Shown here: positions 46,587 through 54,249 of the stretch, one piece after another
Layout of the letters: each line of letters begins with the position of its first letter
How positions within the stretch are numbered: the stretch's first letter is position 1
From: Thermococcus sp. LS1
GTDB lineage: Archaea; Methanobacteriota_B; Thermococci; Thermococcales; Thermococcaceae
Assembly (NCBI RefSeq): GCF_012027395.1
Contig: NZ_SNUJ01000004.1
Span: 1 to 64,000 of the forward strand
DNA: 64,000 bases
Direction: 5' to 3'
Made by a program: the position numbers and the translations under genes
Notes under the pieces: model-generated
The model's input: the letters and a program-made list of their open reading frames with translations, nothing else
Database searches by the model: none
What the model was told of the DNA's origin: nothing

Positions 46587-47106
46587 GGGTATATACATAT
46601 TCCTTGACACCCTGTTCGGGCCAATGATAACGTCGTACCACCCGATATGGGTAGTTACCGTGTCGGGAATAATACTTGGTACGTTCTTCACCCTGATTAA
46701 CTACGCCTTGGTTGATCAGGAGAAGGTTAAGCTGCTCCAGAAGAAGAGCAAGGAGTTCCAGAAGAAGTACAAGGAGGCCCAGGCCTCCAAGGATGAGAAG
46801 AAGCTCAGGAAGCTCCAGCAGGAGCAGATGGAGCTCATGAAGCTCCAGAGCGAGGTCATGAAGGACACGATGTTCAAGGTCACGCTTCTGACGATGCCGA
46901 TATTCTGGATATTCTTCAGCTGGCTCAGGAGATGGTACGTTGAGGTCGGTATAGCTAAGTCACCGTTCGACTTCTTCCTCTTCGACTGGTTCCACGGGCT
47001 CTATCACTCTGGCCTTCCAGCCAACGAGCTTGGTTACATCGGCTGGTACATCATGACCTCCATGATAACGGGTTACATCCTTAGGAAGCTCCTCGACATG
47101 GGTTAA
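46579..47106 (+). CDS. EMC3/TMCO1-like (DUF106) membrane insertase of the YidC superfamily
   Basis: A 175-residue membrane protein with three hydrophobic segments. These are [40 protein letters not shown] and [21 protein letters not shown] long charged coiled-coil (about 50-95, [20 protein letters not shown]) follows the first helix. This three-helix plus cytosolic coil layout is that of archaeal YidC-like DUF106 proteins, which assist membrane protein insertion at the ribosome. Context next to secY and ribosomal genes agrees. The start at 46579 overlaps the adkA end. Confidence 0.9.
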   Translation: MIEGIYIFLDTLFGPMITSYHPIWVVTVSGIILGTFFTLINYALVDQEKVKLLQKKSKEFQKKYKEAQASKDEKKLRKLQQEQMELMKLQSEVMKDTMFKVTLLTMPIFWIFFSWLRRWYVEVGIAKSPFDFFLFDWFHGLYHSGLPANELGYIGWYIMTSMITGYILRKLLDMG

Positions 47107-47148
47107 ATTTAAAAACGTTTGACAAAAAGGGGTTGCGAGGTGAGAGAA

Positions 47149-47421
47149 ATGAAGCCAATGTACAGGTCAAGGTCATGGAGAAGGAAGTACGTCAGGACTC
47201 CGGGCGGAAGGACGGTCATACACTTTGAGAGGAAGAAGCCAAAGATTGCACACTGCGCCATGTGCGGCAGGCCGCTCAACGGCGTCCCGCGCGGCAGGCC
47301 GAGCGAGCTCAGGAAGCTCCCGAAGACCAAGAAGAGGCCAGAGAGGCCCTACCCGAACCTCTGCCCGAGCTGCATGAGGAAGGTTATAAAGGCCCAGATT
47401 AGGGCTGGAATTTCCCTCTGA
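47149..47421 (+). CDS. rpl34e: Large subunit ribosomal protein L34e
   Basis: A 90-residue L34e ([20 protein letters not shown]) with a zinc-binding arrangement CAMCG...CPSCMRK. The ATG at 47149 follows GAGGTGAGAGAA. A TATA-like ATTTAAAAAC (about 47106-47115) suggests a promoter for L34e, cmk and L14e. Confidence 0.96.
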
Positions 47422-47430
47422 GGTGCGAAC

Positions 47431-48024
47431 ATGCCCAGGGGCTGCCTCGTCATAACCGTCAGCGGCCTAGCCGGTTCAGGAACGACCACTCTGTGCAGGA
47501 ATCTCGCCAAGCACTACGGCTTCAAGCACATCTACGCCGGCTTAATCTTCCGCCAGATGGCCAAGGAGATGGGCATGACCCTCCAGGAGTTCCAGGAGTA
47601 TGCCGAGCTTCATCCCGAGATCGACAGGGAGGTTGACAGGAGGCAGGTTGAGGCAGCCAAGGAGTGCAACGTCGTTATTGAAGGCCGCCTTGCAGGCTGG
47701 ATGGTTAAGGACGCTGACCTTAAGATATGGCTCGACGCTCCGATAATGGAGCGCGCCAGACGTGTCGCCCGCAGGGAGGGCATAACCGTAGAGGAGGCCT
47801 TCGTGCAGATAGCCGAGCGCGAGAAGGGCAACAGGAAAAGGTATTTAAACCTCTACGGTATTGACATCGACGACAAGTCGATTTATGACTTGATAATCAA
47901 CACCGCTAAATGGGGTCCCGATGGGGTCTTCGCGATTGTGAAGGCCGCCATCGACCACCTTTACCCCGACGGTGACGCGGGGTCGGGCGTTAGCCCGGGC
48001 AACAAAAAGAAGGAGGTGGGATGA
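47431..48024 (+). CDS. cmk: Cytidylate kinase
   Basis: A 197-residue archaeal CMP kinase (LVITVSGLAGSGTTTLCRNL). The P-loop has Thr at the position where Lys is usual, a feature normal for archaeal cytidylate kinases. The NMP-binding region is IYAGLIFRQMAKEMG and the lid region VARREGITVEEAF. It phosphorylates CMP/dCMP. The C-terminal tail (GDAGSGVSPGNKKKEVG) looks like an extension. The gene abuts L14e directly. Confidence 0.94.
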   Translation: MPRGCLVITVSGLAGSGTTTLCRNLAKHYGFKHIYAGLIFRQMAKEMGMTLQEFQEYAELHPEIDREVDRRQVEAAKECNVVIEGRLAGWMVKDADLKIWLDAPIMERARRVARREGITVEEAFVQIAEREKGNRKRYLNLYGIDIDDKSIYDLIINTAKWGPDGVFAIVKAAIDHLYPDGDAGSGVSPGNKKKEVG

Positions 48025-48276
48025 ATGCCAGCCATTGAGGTTGGAAGAATAGCCGTTATCATTGCAGGAAGGAGGGCTGGCCAGAAGGTCGTCGTCGTTG
48101 ACGTCATCGACAAGAACTTCGTCCTCGTTACCGGCGCTGGCCTCAACAAGGTCAAGCGCAGGAGGATGAACGTCAAGCACCTCGAGCCCCTCCCAGAGAG
48201 GGTCAACATCGAGAGGGGCGCTGACGACGAGGCCGTTAAGGCCGCCCTTGAGCAGGCTGGAATCAGCCTCGAGTGA
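48025..48276 (+). CDS. rpl14e: Large subunit ribosomal protein L14e
   Basis: An 83-residue L14e with KOW-like strands ([35 protein letters not shown]). The ATG follows the cmk TGA without a gap. GGAGGTGGG, in the last cmk codons, is the ribosome site. Confidence 0.96.
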   Translation: MPAIEVGRIAVIIAGRRAGQKVVVVDVIDKNFVLVTGAGLNKVKRRRMNVKHLEPLPERVNIERGADDEAVKAALEQAGISLE

Positions 48277-48284
48277 AATCCCTG

Positions 48285-48305
48285 GAGGCCATTTGGCCTC
48301 TTTTT
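48285..48305 (+). terminator. Hairpin plus T5 terminator after L14e
   Basis: GAGGCC-ATTT-GGCCTC is followed directly by TTTTT, nine bases after the L14e stop. It closes the L34e-cmk-L14e unit before the separately promoted dehydrogenase gene. Confidence 0.7.
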
Positions 48306-48316
48306 AACTTCTCAAC

Positions 48317-48326
48317 ACTTTTAAGG
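48317..48326 (+). promoter_or_regulatory. TATA box of the SDR gene
   Basis: ACTTTTAAGG lies about 35 bp before the ATG at 48357, giving a short leader of roughly 8-10 nt with GGTGATGGC. Confidence 0.55.
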
Positions 48327-48356
48327 TCCTTCTCTGGAGACTCTTTTGGTGATGGC

Positions 48357-49064
48357 ATGAAAACTGCACTTATAACAGGTGCGACCGGCGGCATTGGGAG
48401 GCTTCTGGTGGAGGCTCTCGTTGGGAGGGACTACCGGGTTATAGGCGTTGCGAGAAATGAAGAGAGATTAAAGAAACTCCAATCGTTGGGTAACTTTGAC
48501 TATATCGTGGCAGATCTGCGGGAGAGAAACGTCCCTAAAGTTATTAGAAGTGAGTTGAGAAACCTCGGTGTTGAGAGGCTCGACGTTCTCATAAACAACG
48601 CAGGCTTTGGTATACTGAAGCCCCTGGTAGAGCAGAGCGAAGAGGAGCTGGAAGAGATTTTCAGGGTGAACACAATAGCCCCAGTGGCTCTCACACGTGA
48701 GCTCTTGGACTTAATCCCTCGGGATGGCAAGGTTGTGATGGTTTTGAGCGGTGTGGTTTTCGTGAACGTGAGGGACCTTCCCTCCTACGGTGCCTCAAAG
48801 GCGGCCCTTCACTATCTCTCAGTTAATCTAGAGCACGAGCTTGAGAAGAAGGGAATAACGCTCATCCGGGTTTATCCCAAGCAGGTCTCCACACCCTTTT
48901 GGAACGACAGGGTTCCACAGGGGGCACTACACCCTAAGGATGTCGTCAGTGCAATCATCACCGCCATCGAAAAGAACAAGCGCGAGGTCTTCATTCCGAG
49001 TTATCTTAAGCTCGTGAAGTACCTCCCCCGTTGGCCTGTCTTCAACTACCGCTTCAAGTTCTGA
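48357..49064 (+). CDS. Short-chain dehydrogenase/reductase
   Basis: A 235-residue classical SDR. It has the dinucleotide motif TGATGGIG, the NNAGFG motif and the catalytic YGASK, with Ser provided near VLSGVVFVN. It is an NAD(P)-dependent oxidoreductase with unknown substrate. The open frame begins at 48273, but the promoter and terminator upstream place the start at the ATG at 48357. Confidence 0.9.
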   Translation: MKTALITGATGGIGRLLVEALVGRDYRVIGVARNEERLKKLQSLGNFDYIVADLRERNVPKVIRSELRNLGVERLDVLINNAGFGILKPLVEQSEEELEEIFRVNTIAPVALTRELLDLIPRDGKVVMVLSGVVFVNVRDLPSYGASKAALHYLSVNLEHELEKKGITLIRVYPKQVSTPFWNDRVPQGALHPKDVVSAIITAIEKNKREVFIPSYLKLVKYLPRWPVFNYRFKF

Positions 49065-49070
49065 GGGCAG

Positions 49071-49081
49071 GTTTATAAAGC
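49071..49081 (+). promoter_or_regulatory. TATA box of cbf5
   Basis: GTTTATAAAGC lies 45-55 bp before the cbf5 ATG and just after the SDR stop. Confidence 0.65.
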
Positions 49082-49124
49082 GCGAACTCGAGGTTACCAC
49101 GATAACGCTCATCGGGTGATGCTC

Positions 49125-50129
49125 ATGGCGAGGGACGAAGTGAGGAGAATCCTTCCAGCCGATATAAAGCGCGAGGTTCTGATAAAGGACGAGAAGGCTG
49201 AGACAAACCCCAAGTGGGGCTTTCCGCCCGAGAAGAGGCCAATGGAAATGCACATGCAGTTCGGCATAATCAACCTCGACAAGCCTCCAGGCCCTACAAG
49301 CCACGAGGTAGTTGCTTGGGTTAAGAAGCTCTTCAACCTTAACAAAGCCGGTCACGGCGGAACCCTTGATCCCAAGGTGAGCGGAGTCCTGCCGGTTGCC
49401 CTCGAGAGGGCCACAAGGGTGGTTCAGGCGCTGCTTCCAGCGGGTAAGGAGTACGTTGCTCTGATGCACCTCCACGGCGAGGTCCCGGAGGACAAAATCT
49501 ACGCCGTCATGAAGGAGTTTGAGGGGGAAATAATCCAGAGGCCACCCCTGAGAAGTGCCGTTAAGAGAAGGCTGAGGACGAGAAAGGTCTACTACATTGA
49601 GATCCTTGAGATAGACGGCAAAGACGTGCTCTTCAGGGTCGGTGTTGAGGCTGGAACATACATCCGTTCGCTCATCCACCATATTGGCCTTGCCCTCGGT
49701 GTTGGTGCCCACATGGCCGAGCTGCGCCGTACCAGAAGCGGCCCCTTCAAGGAGGATGAAACCCTGGTAACCCTCCACGACCTTGTTGATTACTATCACT
49801 TCTGGAAGGAGGATGGCATTGAGGAATACTTCAGGAAGGCGATACAGCCGATGGAGAAGGCCGTTGAACATCTGCCGAAGGTCTGGATTAGAGATTCGGC
49901 CGTTGCGGCAGTAACGCACGGTGCTGACTTAGCCGTTCCGGGAATAGTCAAGGTTCACAAGGGCATCAAGAAGGGCGATTTAGTTGCTGTGATGACCCTC
50001 AAGGATGAACTCGTTGCCCTCGGTAAGGCCACCATGACGAGCGGTGAGATGCTCCAGAAGAGCAAGGGAATAGCGGTTGATGTTGATAAGGTCTTCATGC
50101 CTAGGGACTGGTATCCAAAGCTGTGGTAG
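49125..50129 (+). CDS. cbf5: rRNA pseudouridine synthase Cbf5 (TruB family)
   Basis: A 334-residue Cbf5, the catalytic subunit of H/ACA ribonucleoproteins. The catalytic aspartate is D82 in GHGGTLDPKVSGVLP. The TruB core continues through RPPLRSAVKRRLRTRK and GTYIRSLIHHIG. The C-terminal PUA domain (about 250-334, HGADLAVPGIVKVHKGIKKG) binds guide RNA ACA. The ATG at 49125 follows GGGTGATGCTC. It is the last gene before the second repeat island. Confidence 0.96.
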   Translation: MARDEVRRILPADIKREVLIKDEKAETNPKWGFPPEKRPMEMHMQFGIINLDKPPGPTSHEVVAWVKKLFNLNKAGHGGTLDPKVSGVLPVALERATRVVQALLPAGKEYVALMHLHGEVPEDKIYAVMKEFEGEIIQRPPLRSAVKRRLRTRKVYYIEILEIDGKDVLFRVGVEAGTYIRSLIHHIGLALGVGAHMAELRRTRSGPFKEDETLVTLHDLVDYYHFWKEDGIEEYFRKAIQPMEKAVEHLPKVWIRDSAVAAVTHGADLAVPGIVKVHKGIKKGDLVAVMTLKDELVALGKATMTSGEMLQKSKGIAVDVDKVFMPRDWYPKLW

Positions 50130-50545
50130 AAACTTTGCGGGGCAAAGTTTCATCAAAGTTGGTAGCTCCTTCCCAAAGTTTCTTTTTTTGAGTGGTTCCT
50201 TAATCAATAGGATTGTTTGAAAGGGAAAACTAAGTTAAATACTCTTTTGCCGAAGGTTTAGCTCTAAAAAGACGCCCGAAGGGCGTCAAAAGAAAAGCAA
50301 ACCTATACAAAAGGGCCCCTACAAAAGGATTCTCACTTAAAACGTCGGGCCTTAAGTTGGGAAACCAGCCCTTCAGGGATAACGCAATGAGGAGCTACAA
50401 TTTTTTGGTGAAGCTCTTTCCCAAAGTTTCCTGTACTCTCAAAGCCCCACTCCGGGGGTTTGTCCCATGAACCCTGTTTTCTTCTAAACCTTCGGAGGGC
50501 TAACGCCCCCACGCCCCTGAAACTTTGGTTGCACAAGTAACGGTT
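50128..50545 (-). repeat. Degenerate dispersed repeat, copy C (inverted relative to copy A)
   Basis: Read on the minus strand this region repeats, in the same order, blocks of 30846-31232: GCGTGGGGGCGTTAGCCC, then TTTGAGAGTACAGGAAAC with AGCTTCACCAAAA, then AACTTTGATGAAACTTTGC. It contains the hairpin GACGCCCGAAGGGCGTC (50271-50287). No credible gene is present; the open frames are short and out of character. Confidence 0.7.
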
Positions 50546-50724
50546 GTTTGTGTTCATTTGTTCACTCTTTTACTTTGCCTTCTTTCGTCTCGTTTTCTCC
50601 CCAATACTACGGTTGGAAATTGAAAATTCTACGAAAAAAAAACAGAACTAATTATAACTCATAATTAGAAAAGTTTTTAAGGATTTTGACATTGGATTTG
50701 GTGATAATCTCCGGAGGTGCCTCC
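50546..50724. promoter_or_regulatory. AT-rich promoter region of the halocin-like gene with inverted repeat
   Basis: CTAATTAT-AACTC-ATAATTAG (50648-50668) is a perfect 8-bp inverted repeat. It lies immediately upstream of a TATA box (AGTTTTTAAGG, 50672-50682). It is placed like an operator over the BRE. Transcription would begin near 50705. The ribosome site CCGGAGGTG precedes the GTG at 50725. Confidence 0.6.
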
Positions 50725-51753
50725 GTGGAAGGCCGGGTCAAGAAGGTTGGTGCTGTCTTCTTGCTTGCCCTGCTGTTGAGTCTCCAGTTCGGAATTGTCC
50801 AGGAGACTAAGGCTTTGACGGAGAACGCCACGAGCATAACCTTCCGCAGGGCTGTGGTTGCTTGGTATGATGAGAGGGGCCGGCTTCAGATGAACGTCAT
50901 TTGGGTGAATAAGACCATAGACTTCGCAAACTTGACTAACACTTCCTGCCCCTGCCACAACTCAAGTTCCTGCACTTCCAACTTGACCACCAATGTAAAC
51001 GTCTCGGTGGTCACGCTTTACAACATGACGGAAAAGCACGAGCAATTGCTTTTCCTTGGGATTAACTTCTACAATGAATCATTTAACTACACGATGTACG
51101 CCCTTGTTTACAAGGCTGAGAGGAGCCAATACAACTTTACACTGGTTACGAGGATTCTTACAGATAAAATCCATGGTGGTTACTGGATTTATCTCACCAC
51201 AATGAACATTGCTCCCAATGACGAGGGCAGAGTTGTTCCCGTTGGAGACACGATTATTACTGCCGACAACTTGACCCTTTCGGAGTACTACTGGACTCTT
51301 AACAAGGTTCTCATGAAGCTTAGGCGCGGAGACGAGACGAACTGGGTTTGGGGCAGAACTGCCTATGAGCTGAGACACTTATCACACTTAGTGCGGCTCA
51401 AACTTTCAGAATATGATCAATACCGGACAATAGGGGTAAGTGTTAGTATGGACTCATTGACTGCATGTGAATTTATGCTAAACCCCTTAATCTACATAAA
51501 GTTCATATGTACCCAGCCAGAGGCCCCTTCATGGGTTATAGTAGGAGCCTGCTGTGCCTCATTATATGCAATAGTCATTGGATGCACTGCAGCTTGTGTA
51601 CTGTCTGGAGGAGCTGCGTGTATAGCTTGTATCGCAGGGGGAGTCTTTGGATCATGGGCTTCACTCTCAGGATGCTATGGATACTGTCCATCAATGCAAG
51701 TATGTGTTTATGCACTTGGGTTTATTAAGGTTAAATGTGGAACATTGTGGTAG
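50725..51753 (+). CDS. Secreted precursor with C-terminal 10-cysteine halocin C8-like domain
   Basis: A 342-residue protein. A signal peptide (residues 1-30, KKVGAVFLLALLLSLQFGIV) is followed by a domain of about 230 residues with about a dozen N-x-S/T sequons. The end is a hydrophobic, Gly/Ala-rich segment with ten cysteines (276, 277, 287, 291, 299, 302, 317, 321, 327, 338). The cysteine count, size (about 70 residues), GC-x-x-AC spacing and position resemble halocin C8, whose propeptide is the immunity protein. The GTG at 50725 has GGAGGTG upstream; earlier starts precede the predicted transcript. The C-terminal part is AT-richer from about 51400. The role as a bacteriocin is inferred. Confidence 0.65.
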   Translation: MEGRVKKVGAVFLLALLLSLQFGIVQETKALTENATSITFRRAVVAWYDERGRLQMNVIWVNKTIDFANLTNTSCPCHNSSSCTSNLTTNVNVSVVTLYNMTEKHEQLLFLGINFYNESFNYTMYALVYKAERSQYNFTLVTRILTDKIHGGYWIYLTTMNIAPNDEGRVVPVGDTIITADNLTLSEYYWTLNKVLMKLRRGDETNWVWGRTAYELRHLSHLVRLKLSEYDQYRTIGVSVSMDSLTACEFMLNPLIYIKFICTQPEAPSWVIVGACCASLYAIVIGCTAACVLSGGAACIACIAGGVFGSWASLSGCYGYCPSMQVCVYALGFIKVKCGTLW

Positions 51754-51764
51754 GGTGGTAAAGC

Positions 51765-52043
51765 ATGTCTTGGATGGAGTATGGTGCATACGCGGCGATA
51801 ATTGGTGGGCTTATCTACCTCTTTCTACTTTTTGCCTTCAGGGATTCTTTCGCAGGCCGTAGCAGGATTTCGTGGGCAATTCAACTGGAGATGGCGGTTT
51901 TCATGGTGCTTACGGGCTTCATAGTCTGGGGAATCCGCAGTGGGAACATTCCGTTTTACGTGATGGGTGCGGTCGGATGGATATGGCTTGCGGTGGTTAT
52001 AGTGACGGTTTTGCTGTGGTTGGGGAGCGGTTCAAAGGTATAA
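51765..52043 (+). CDS. Small three-helix membrane protein downstream of the halocin-like gene
   Basis: A 92-residue protein with three hydrophobic segments: YGAYAAIIGGLIYLFLLFAF, WAIQLEMAVFMVLTGFIVWG and YVMGAVGWIWLAVVIVTVLL. It starts 12 bp after the precursor stop with GGTGGTAAAGC as ribosome site, so the two are co-transcribed. I do not recognise a family. A role in immunity or export for the upstream product is possible from context only. Confidence 0.7.
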   Translation: MSWMEYGAYAAIIGGLIYLFLLFAFRDSFAGRSRISWAIQLEMAVFMVLTGFIVWGIRSGNIPFYVMGAVGWIWLAVVIVTVLLWLGSGSKV

Positions 52044-52073
52044 CTGGCTGAAACCTCTTGGACATGACTTACC

Positions 52074-52081
52074 TTTATAAA
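52074..52081 (+). promoter_or_regulatory. TATA box for a leaderless methyltransferase mRNA
   Basis: TTTATAAA is centred about 26 bp before the ATG at 52103. The usual archaeal spacing puts transcription start at, or within a few bases of, the start codon. No Shine-Dalgarno precedes the ATG. Confidence 0.65.
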
Positions 52082-52102
52082 CCCCTTTTCTTATCCCTGC
52101 AC

Positions 52103-52690
52103 ATGAGCCACTACTACTCCGAAGAGCCAAACGTTCCCCTCAAGACAAAGACCATTGAGGTCTGCCTTAGGGGTCACTGCTTTAAATTCATAACGGCCAG
52201 TGGAGTCTTCTCCTTCGGGAAACTCGACAGAGGAACGGAACTGCTCATAGAGAGTATGATACTTGACGGGAACTGGCGTGTCCTCGACCTCGGTTGCGGC
52301 TACGGTGCGATAGGGATCGTTGCCTCTCGTTTTGTTGAATACGTCGTCATGACCGACGTGAACAGACGGGCGGTAAGCATAGCGAGGAAAAATTTAAAAA
52401 TCAACAACGTTAGAAACGCCGAGGTTAGGTGGGGAAGCCTCTATGAGCCCGTCAGGGGCGAAAAGTTCGACACAATCATCACTAACCCCCCGGTGCACGC
52501 GGGAAAGGAAATCCTGAGGGAAATAGTTATAAATGCTCCCCGGCATCTCAACGATGGAGGCCTCCTGCAACTTGTTATCAAGACAAAGCAGGGGGCAAAA
52601 TATATTAAGGGTTTAATGGAGGAGCACTTCACCGAAGTGAGAGAGCTGGCAAAGGGGAGCGGTTACCGCGTGTATGCCGGGATCGCCTAG
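52103..52690 (+). CDS. Class I methyltransferase, RsmC/MTS type
   Basis: A 195-residue small methyltransferase. SAM-binding motif I is VLDLGCGYGAIGIV, the acidic end of motif II is VVMTDVNRRAV, and the catalytic IITNPPVHAG (N-P-P-x) indicates N-methylation of an exocyclic base amine. The short RsmC-like form suggests rRNA guanine N2 methylation, but the target is unproven. The start at 52103 is probably leaderless. Its last 15 bases (to 52690) overlap the tRNA-Ser gene. Confidence 0.88.
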   Translation: MSHYYSEEPNVPLKTKTIEVCLRGHCFKFITASGVFSFGKLDRGTELLIESMILDGNWRVLDLGCGYGAIGIVASRFVEYVVMTDVNRRAVSIARKNLKINNVRNAEVRWGSLYEPVRGEKFDTIITNPPVHAGKEILREIVINAPRHLNDGGLLQLVIKTKQGAKYIKGLMEEHFTEVRELAKGSGYRVYAGIA

Positions 52691-52762
52691 CCTGGGATGG
52701 CGCGGGCCTTGAGAGCCCGTGTCCGTATGGACACCGGGGTTCAAATCCCCGTCCCGGCGCCA
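52676..52762 (+). tRNA. tRNA-Ser (UGA)
   Basis: An 87-nt type II tRNA with acceptor GCCGGGA/TCCCGGC, anticodon stem CGGGC/GCCCG with loop CTTGAGA (anticodon TGA), and variable arm TGTCCGTATGGACA. The T arm is CGGGG-TTCAAAT-CCCCG, and CCA is encoded. The acceptor and first bases of the D arm overlap the end of the methyltransferase gene. No TATA is seen at the usual distance, so it may be read from the upstream promoter. Confidence 0.95.
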
Positions 52763-52801
52763 AAATCCTCTCTGAAGGATTGATATGGAGGTGTATTCGT
52801 A

Positions 52802-53251
52802 ATGACGGACAACTTCAGACACATCGTCCGTGTAGCGGGAGTTGATTTGGACGGAAATAAGCAGCTGAGATGGGCCCTTACGGGCATCAAGGGCATAGGG
52901 ATAAACTTCGCTACCATAGTGCTCAGGGTTGCAGGGATTGACCCGTACATGAAGACCGGTTACCTGACCGACGAGCAGGTCAAGAAGATTGAGGAGATCC
53001 TCGAGGATCCGGTCGCCCACGGAATCCCGACTTGGGCAGTCAACAGGCCGAAGGACTATGAGACCGGTAAGGACATGCACCTTATCACCGCCAAGCTCGT
53101 CATGGCCTGGCGTGAGGACATCAACAGGCTCAGGAGAATCAGGGCTTACCGCGGCATAAGGCACGAGCTCGGACTGCCGCTCAGGGGACAGAGAACTAGG
53201 TCGAACTTCAGGCACGGTACCACCGTCGGCGTGAGAAGGAGAAAGAAGTGA
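52802..53251 (+). CDS. rps13p: Small subunit ribosomal protein S13
   Basis: A 149-residue archaeal S13 ([40 protein letters not shown]). It lies in the small-subunit head and contacts tRNA and L5. It is the first protein gene of the S13-S4-S11-RpoD cluster. The ATG follows GGAGGTGTATTCGTA. Confidence 0.97.
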   Translation: MTDNFRHIVRVAGVDLDGNKQLRWALTGIKGIGINFATIVLRVAGIDPYMKTGYLTDEQVKKIEEILEDPVAHGIPTWAVNRPKDYETGKDMHLITAKLVMAWREDINRLRRIRAYRGIRHELGLPLRGQRTRSNFRHGTTVGVRRRKK

Positions 53252-53261
53252 GGTGGTGTAA

Positions 53262-53804
53262 ATGGGAGACCCTAAGAGGCAGAGGAAGAAGTACGAGACT
53301 CCCTCTCACCCGTGGATTAAGGAGAGGCTTGACAGAGAGCGCGTGCTCATGAAGAAGTACGCCCTCAAGAACAAGAAGGAACTCTGGCGCCACGAGACCC
53401 AGCTCAAGGAGTTCAGGCGTAGGGCCAGGCACCTCCTTGCGGCGAGGGGCAAGCAGGCTGAGATCGAGAGGGTCCAGCTCCTCCAGAGGCTCAACAGGCT
53501 CGGCCTTCTTCCGGCCGATGCCGTCTTGGATGACGTTCTCTCCCTTACCGTTGAGGACGTCCTCGACAGGCGCCTTCAGACCATTGTCTTCAAGAAGGGA
53601 CTCGCCAGGACCATCAGGCAGGCCAGGCAGCTCATAGTCCACGGCCACATCGAGGTCAACGGCCAGATAATCCGCTCTCCGGGCTACCTCGTCCTCAAGG
53701 AGGAGGAAGACACCATAACCTACTCCAAGACCTCTCCTTTCGCGAAGGAGAGCCACCCCGAGAGAATGGTTATCGAACAGGCTAAGCAGGGTGAGGCCTC
53801 ATGA
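53262..53804 (+). CDS. rps4p: Small subunit ribosomal protein S4
   Basis: A 180-residue S4 with an S4 RNA-binding domain ([20 protein letters not shown]). It is a primary binder of the 5' domain of 16S rRNA. Its stop overlaps the S11 start (ATGA at 53801-53804). Confidence 0.97.
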   Translation: MGDPKRQRKKYETPSHPWIKERLDRERVLMKKYALKNKKELWRHETQLKEFRRRARHLLAARGKQAEIERVQLLQRLNRLGLLPADAVLDDVLSLTVEDVLDRRLQTIVFKKGLARTIRQARQLIVHGHIEVNGQIIRSPGYLVLKEEEDTITYSKTSPFAKESHPERMVIEQAKQGEAS

Positions 53805-54220
53805 GCGAGGAGCAGCAGGTTGTTAACCTTAAGAAGAAGGAGAAGTGGGGCGTTGCCCACATCTACTCCTCCTACAACAACACCATCATCCACATCACCG
53901 ACCTCACCGGGGCCGAGACCGTCTCCAGGTGGAGCGGTGGTATGGTCGTTAAGGCTGACAGGGACGAGCCCTCGCCCTACGCGGCTATGATAGCCGCCAA
54001 GAGGGCCGCCGAGGAGGCCATGGAGAAGGGCTTCGTCGGTGTTCACATCAAGGTCCGCGCCCCTGGAGGAAGCAAGAGCAAGACCCCAGGCCCGGGTGCC
54101 CAGGCAGCCATCAGGGCCCTCGCTAGGGCAGGTCTGAGGATAGGAAGGGTTGAGGACGTCACCCCGATTCCGCACGACGGCACCAGGCCAAAGGGCGGAA
54201 GAAGGGGTAGGCGTGTCTGA
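53801..54220 (+). CDS. rps11p: Small subunit ribosomal protein S11
   Basis: A 139-residue S11 ([40 protein letters not shown]). It forms the small-subunit platform near the E site. Confidence 0.97.
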   Translation: MSEEQQVVNLKKKEKWGVAHIYSSYNNTIIHITDLTGAETVSRWSGGMVVKADRDEPSPYAAMIAAKRAAEEAMEKGFVGVHIKVRAPGGSKSKTPGPGAQAAIRALARAGLRIGRVEDVTPIPHDGTRPKGGRRGRRV

Positions 54221-54249
54221 CCCCTACAACTTCTTTTTTGGTGATGCAA

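Noticed and set aside
47431-48024. Broken P-loop in cytidylate kinase (Thr instead of Lys)
   Set aside because: The GSGTTT loop is normal for archaeal cytidylate kinases.
50333-50557. Minus-strand frame of 74 codons in the second island
   Set aside because: It covers repeat blocks shared with the first island in non-coding form and has no start signals.
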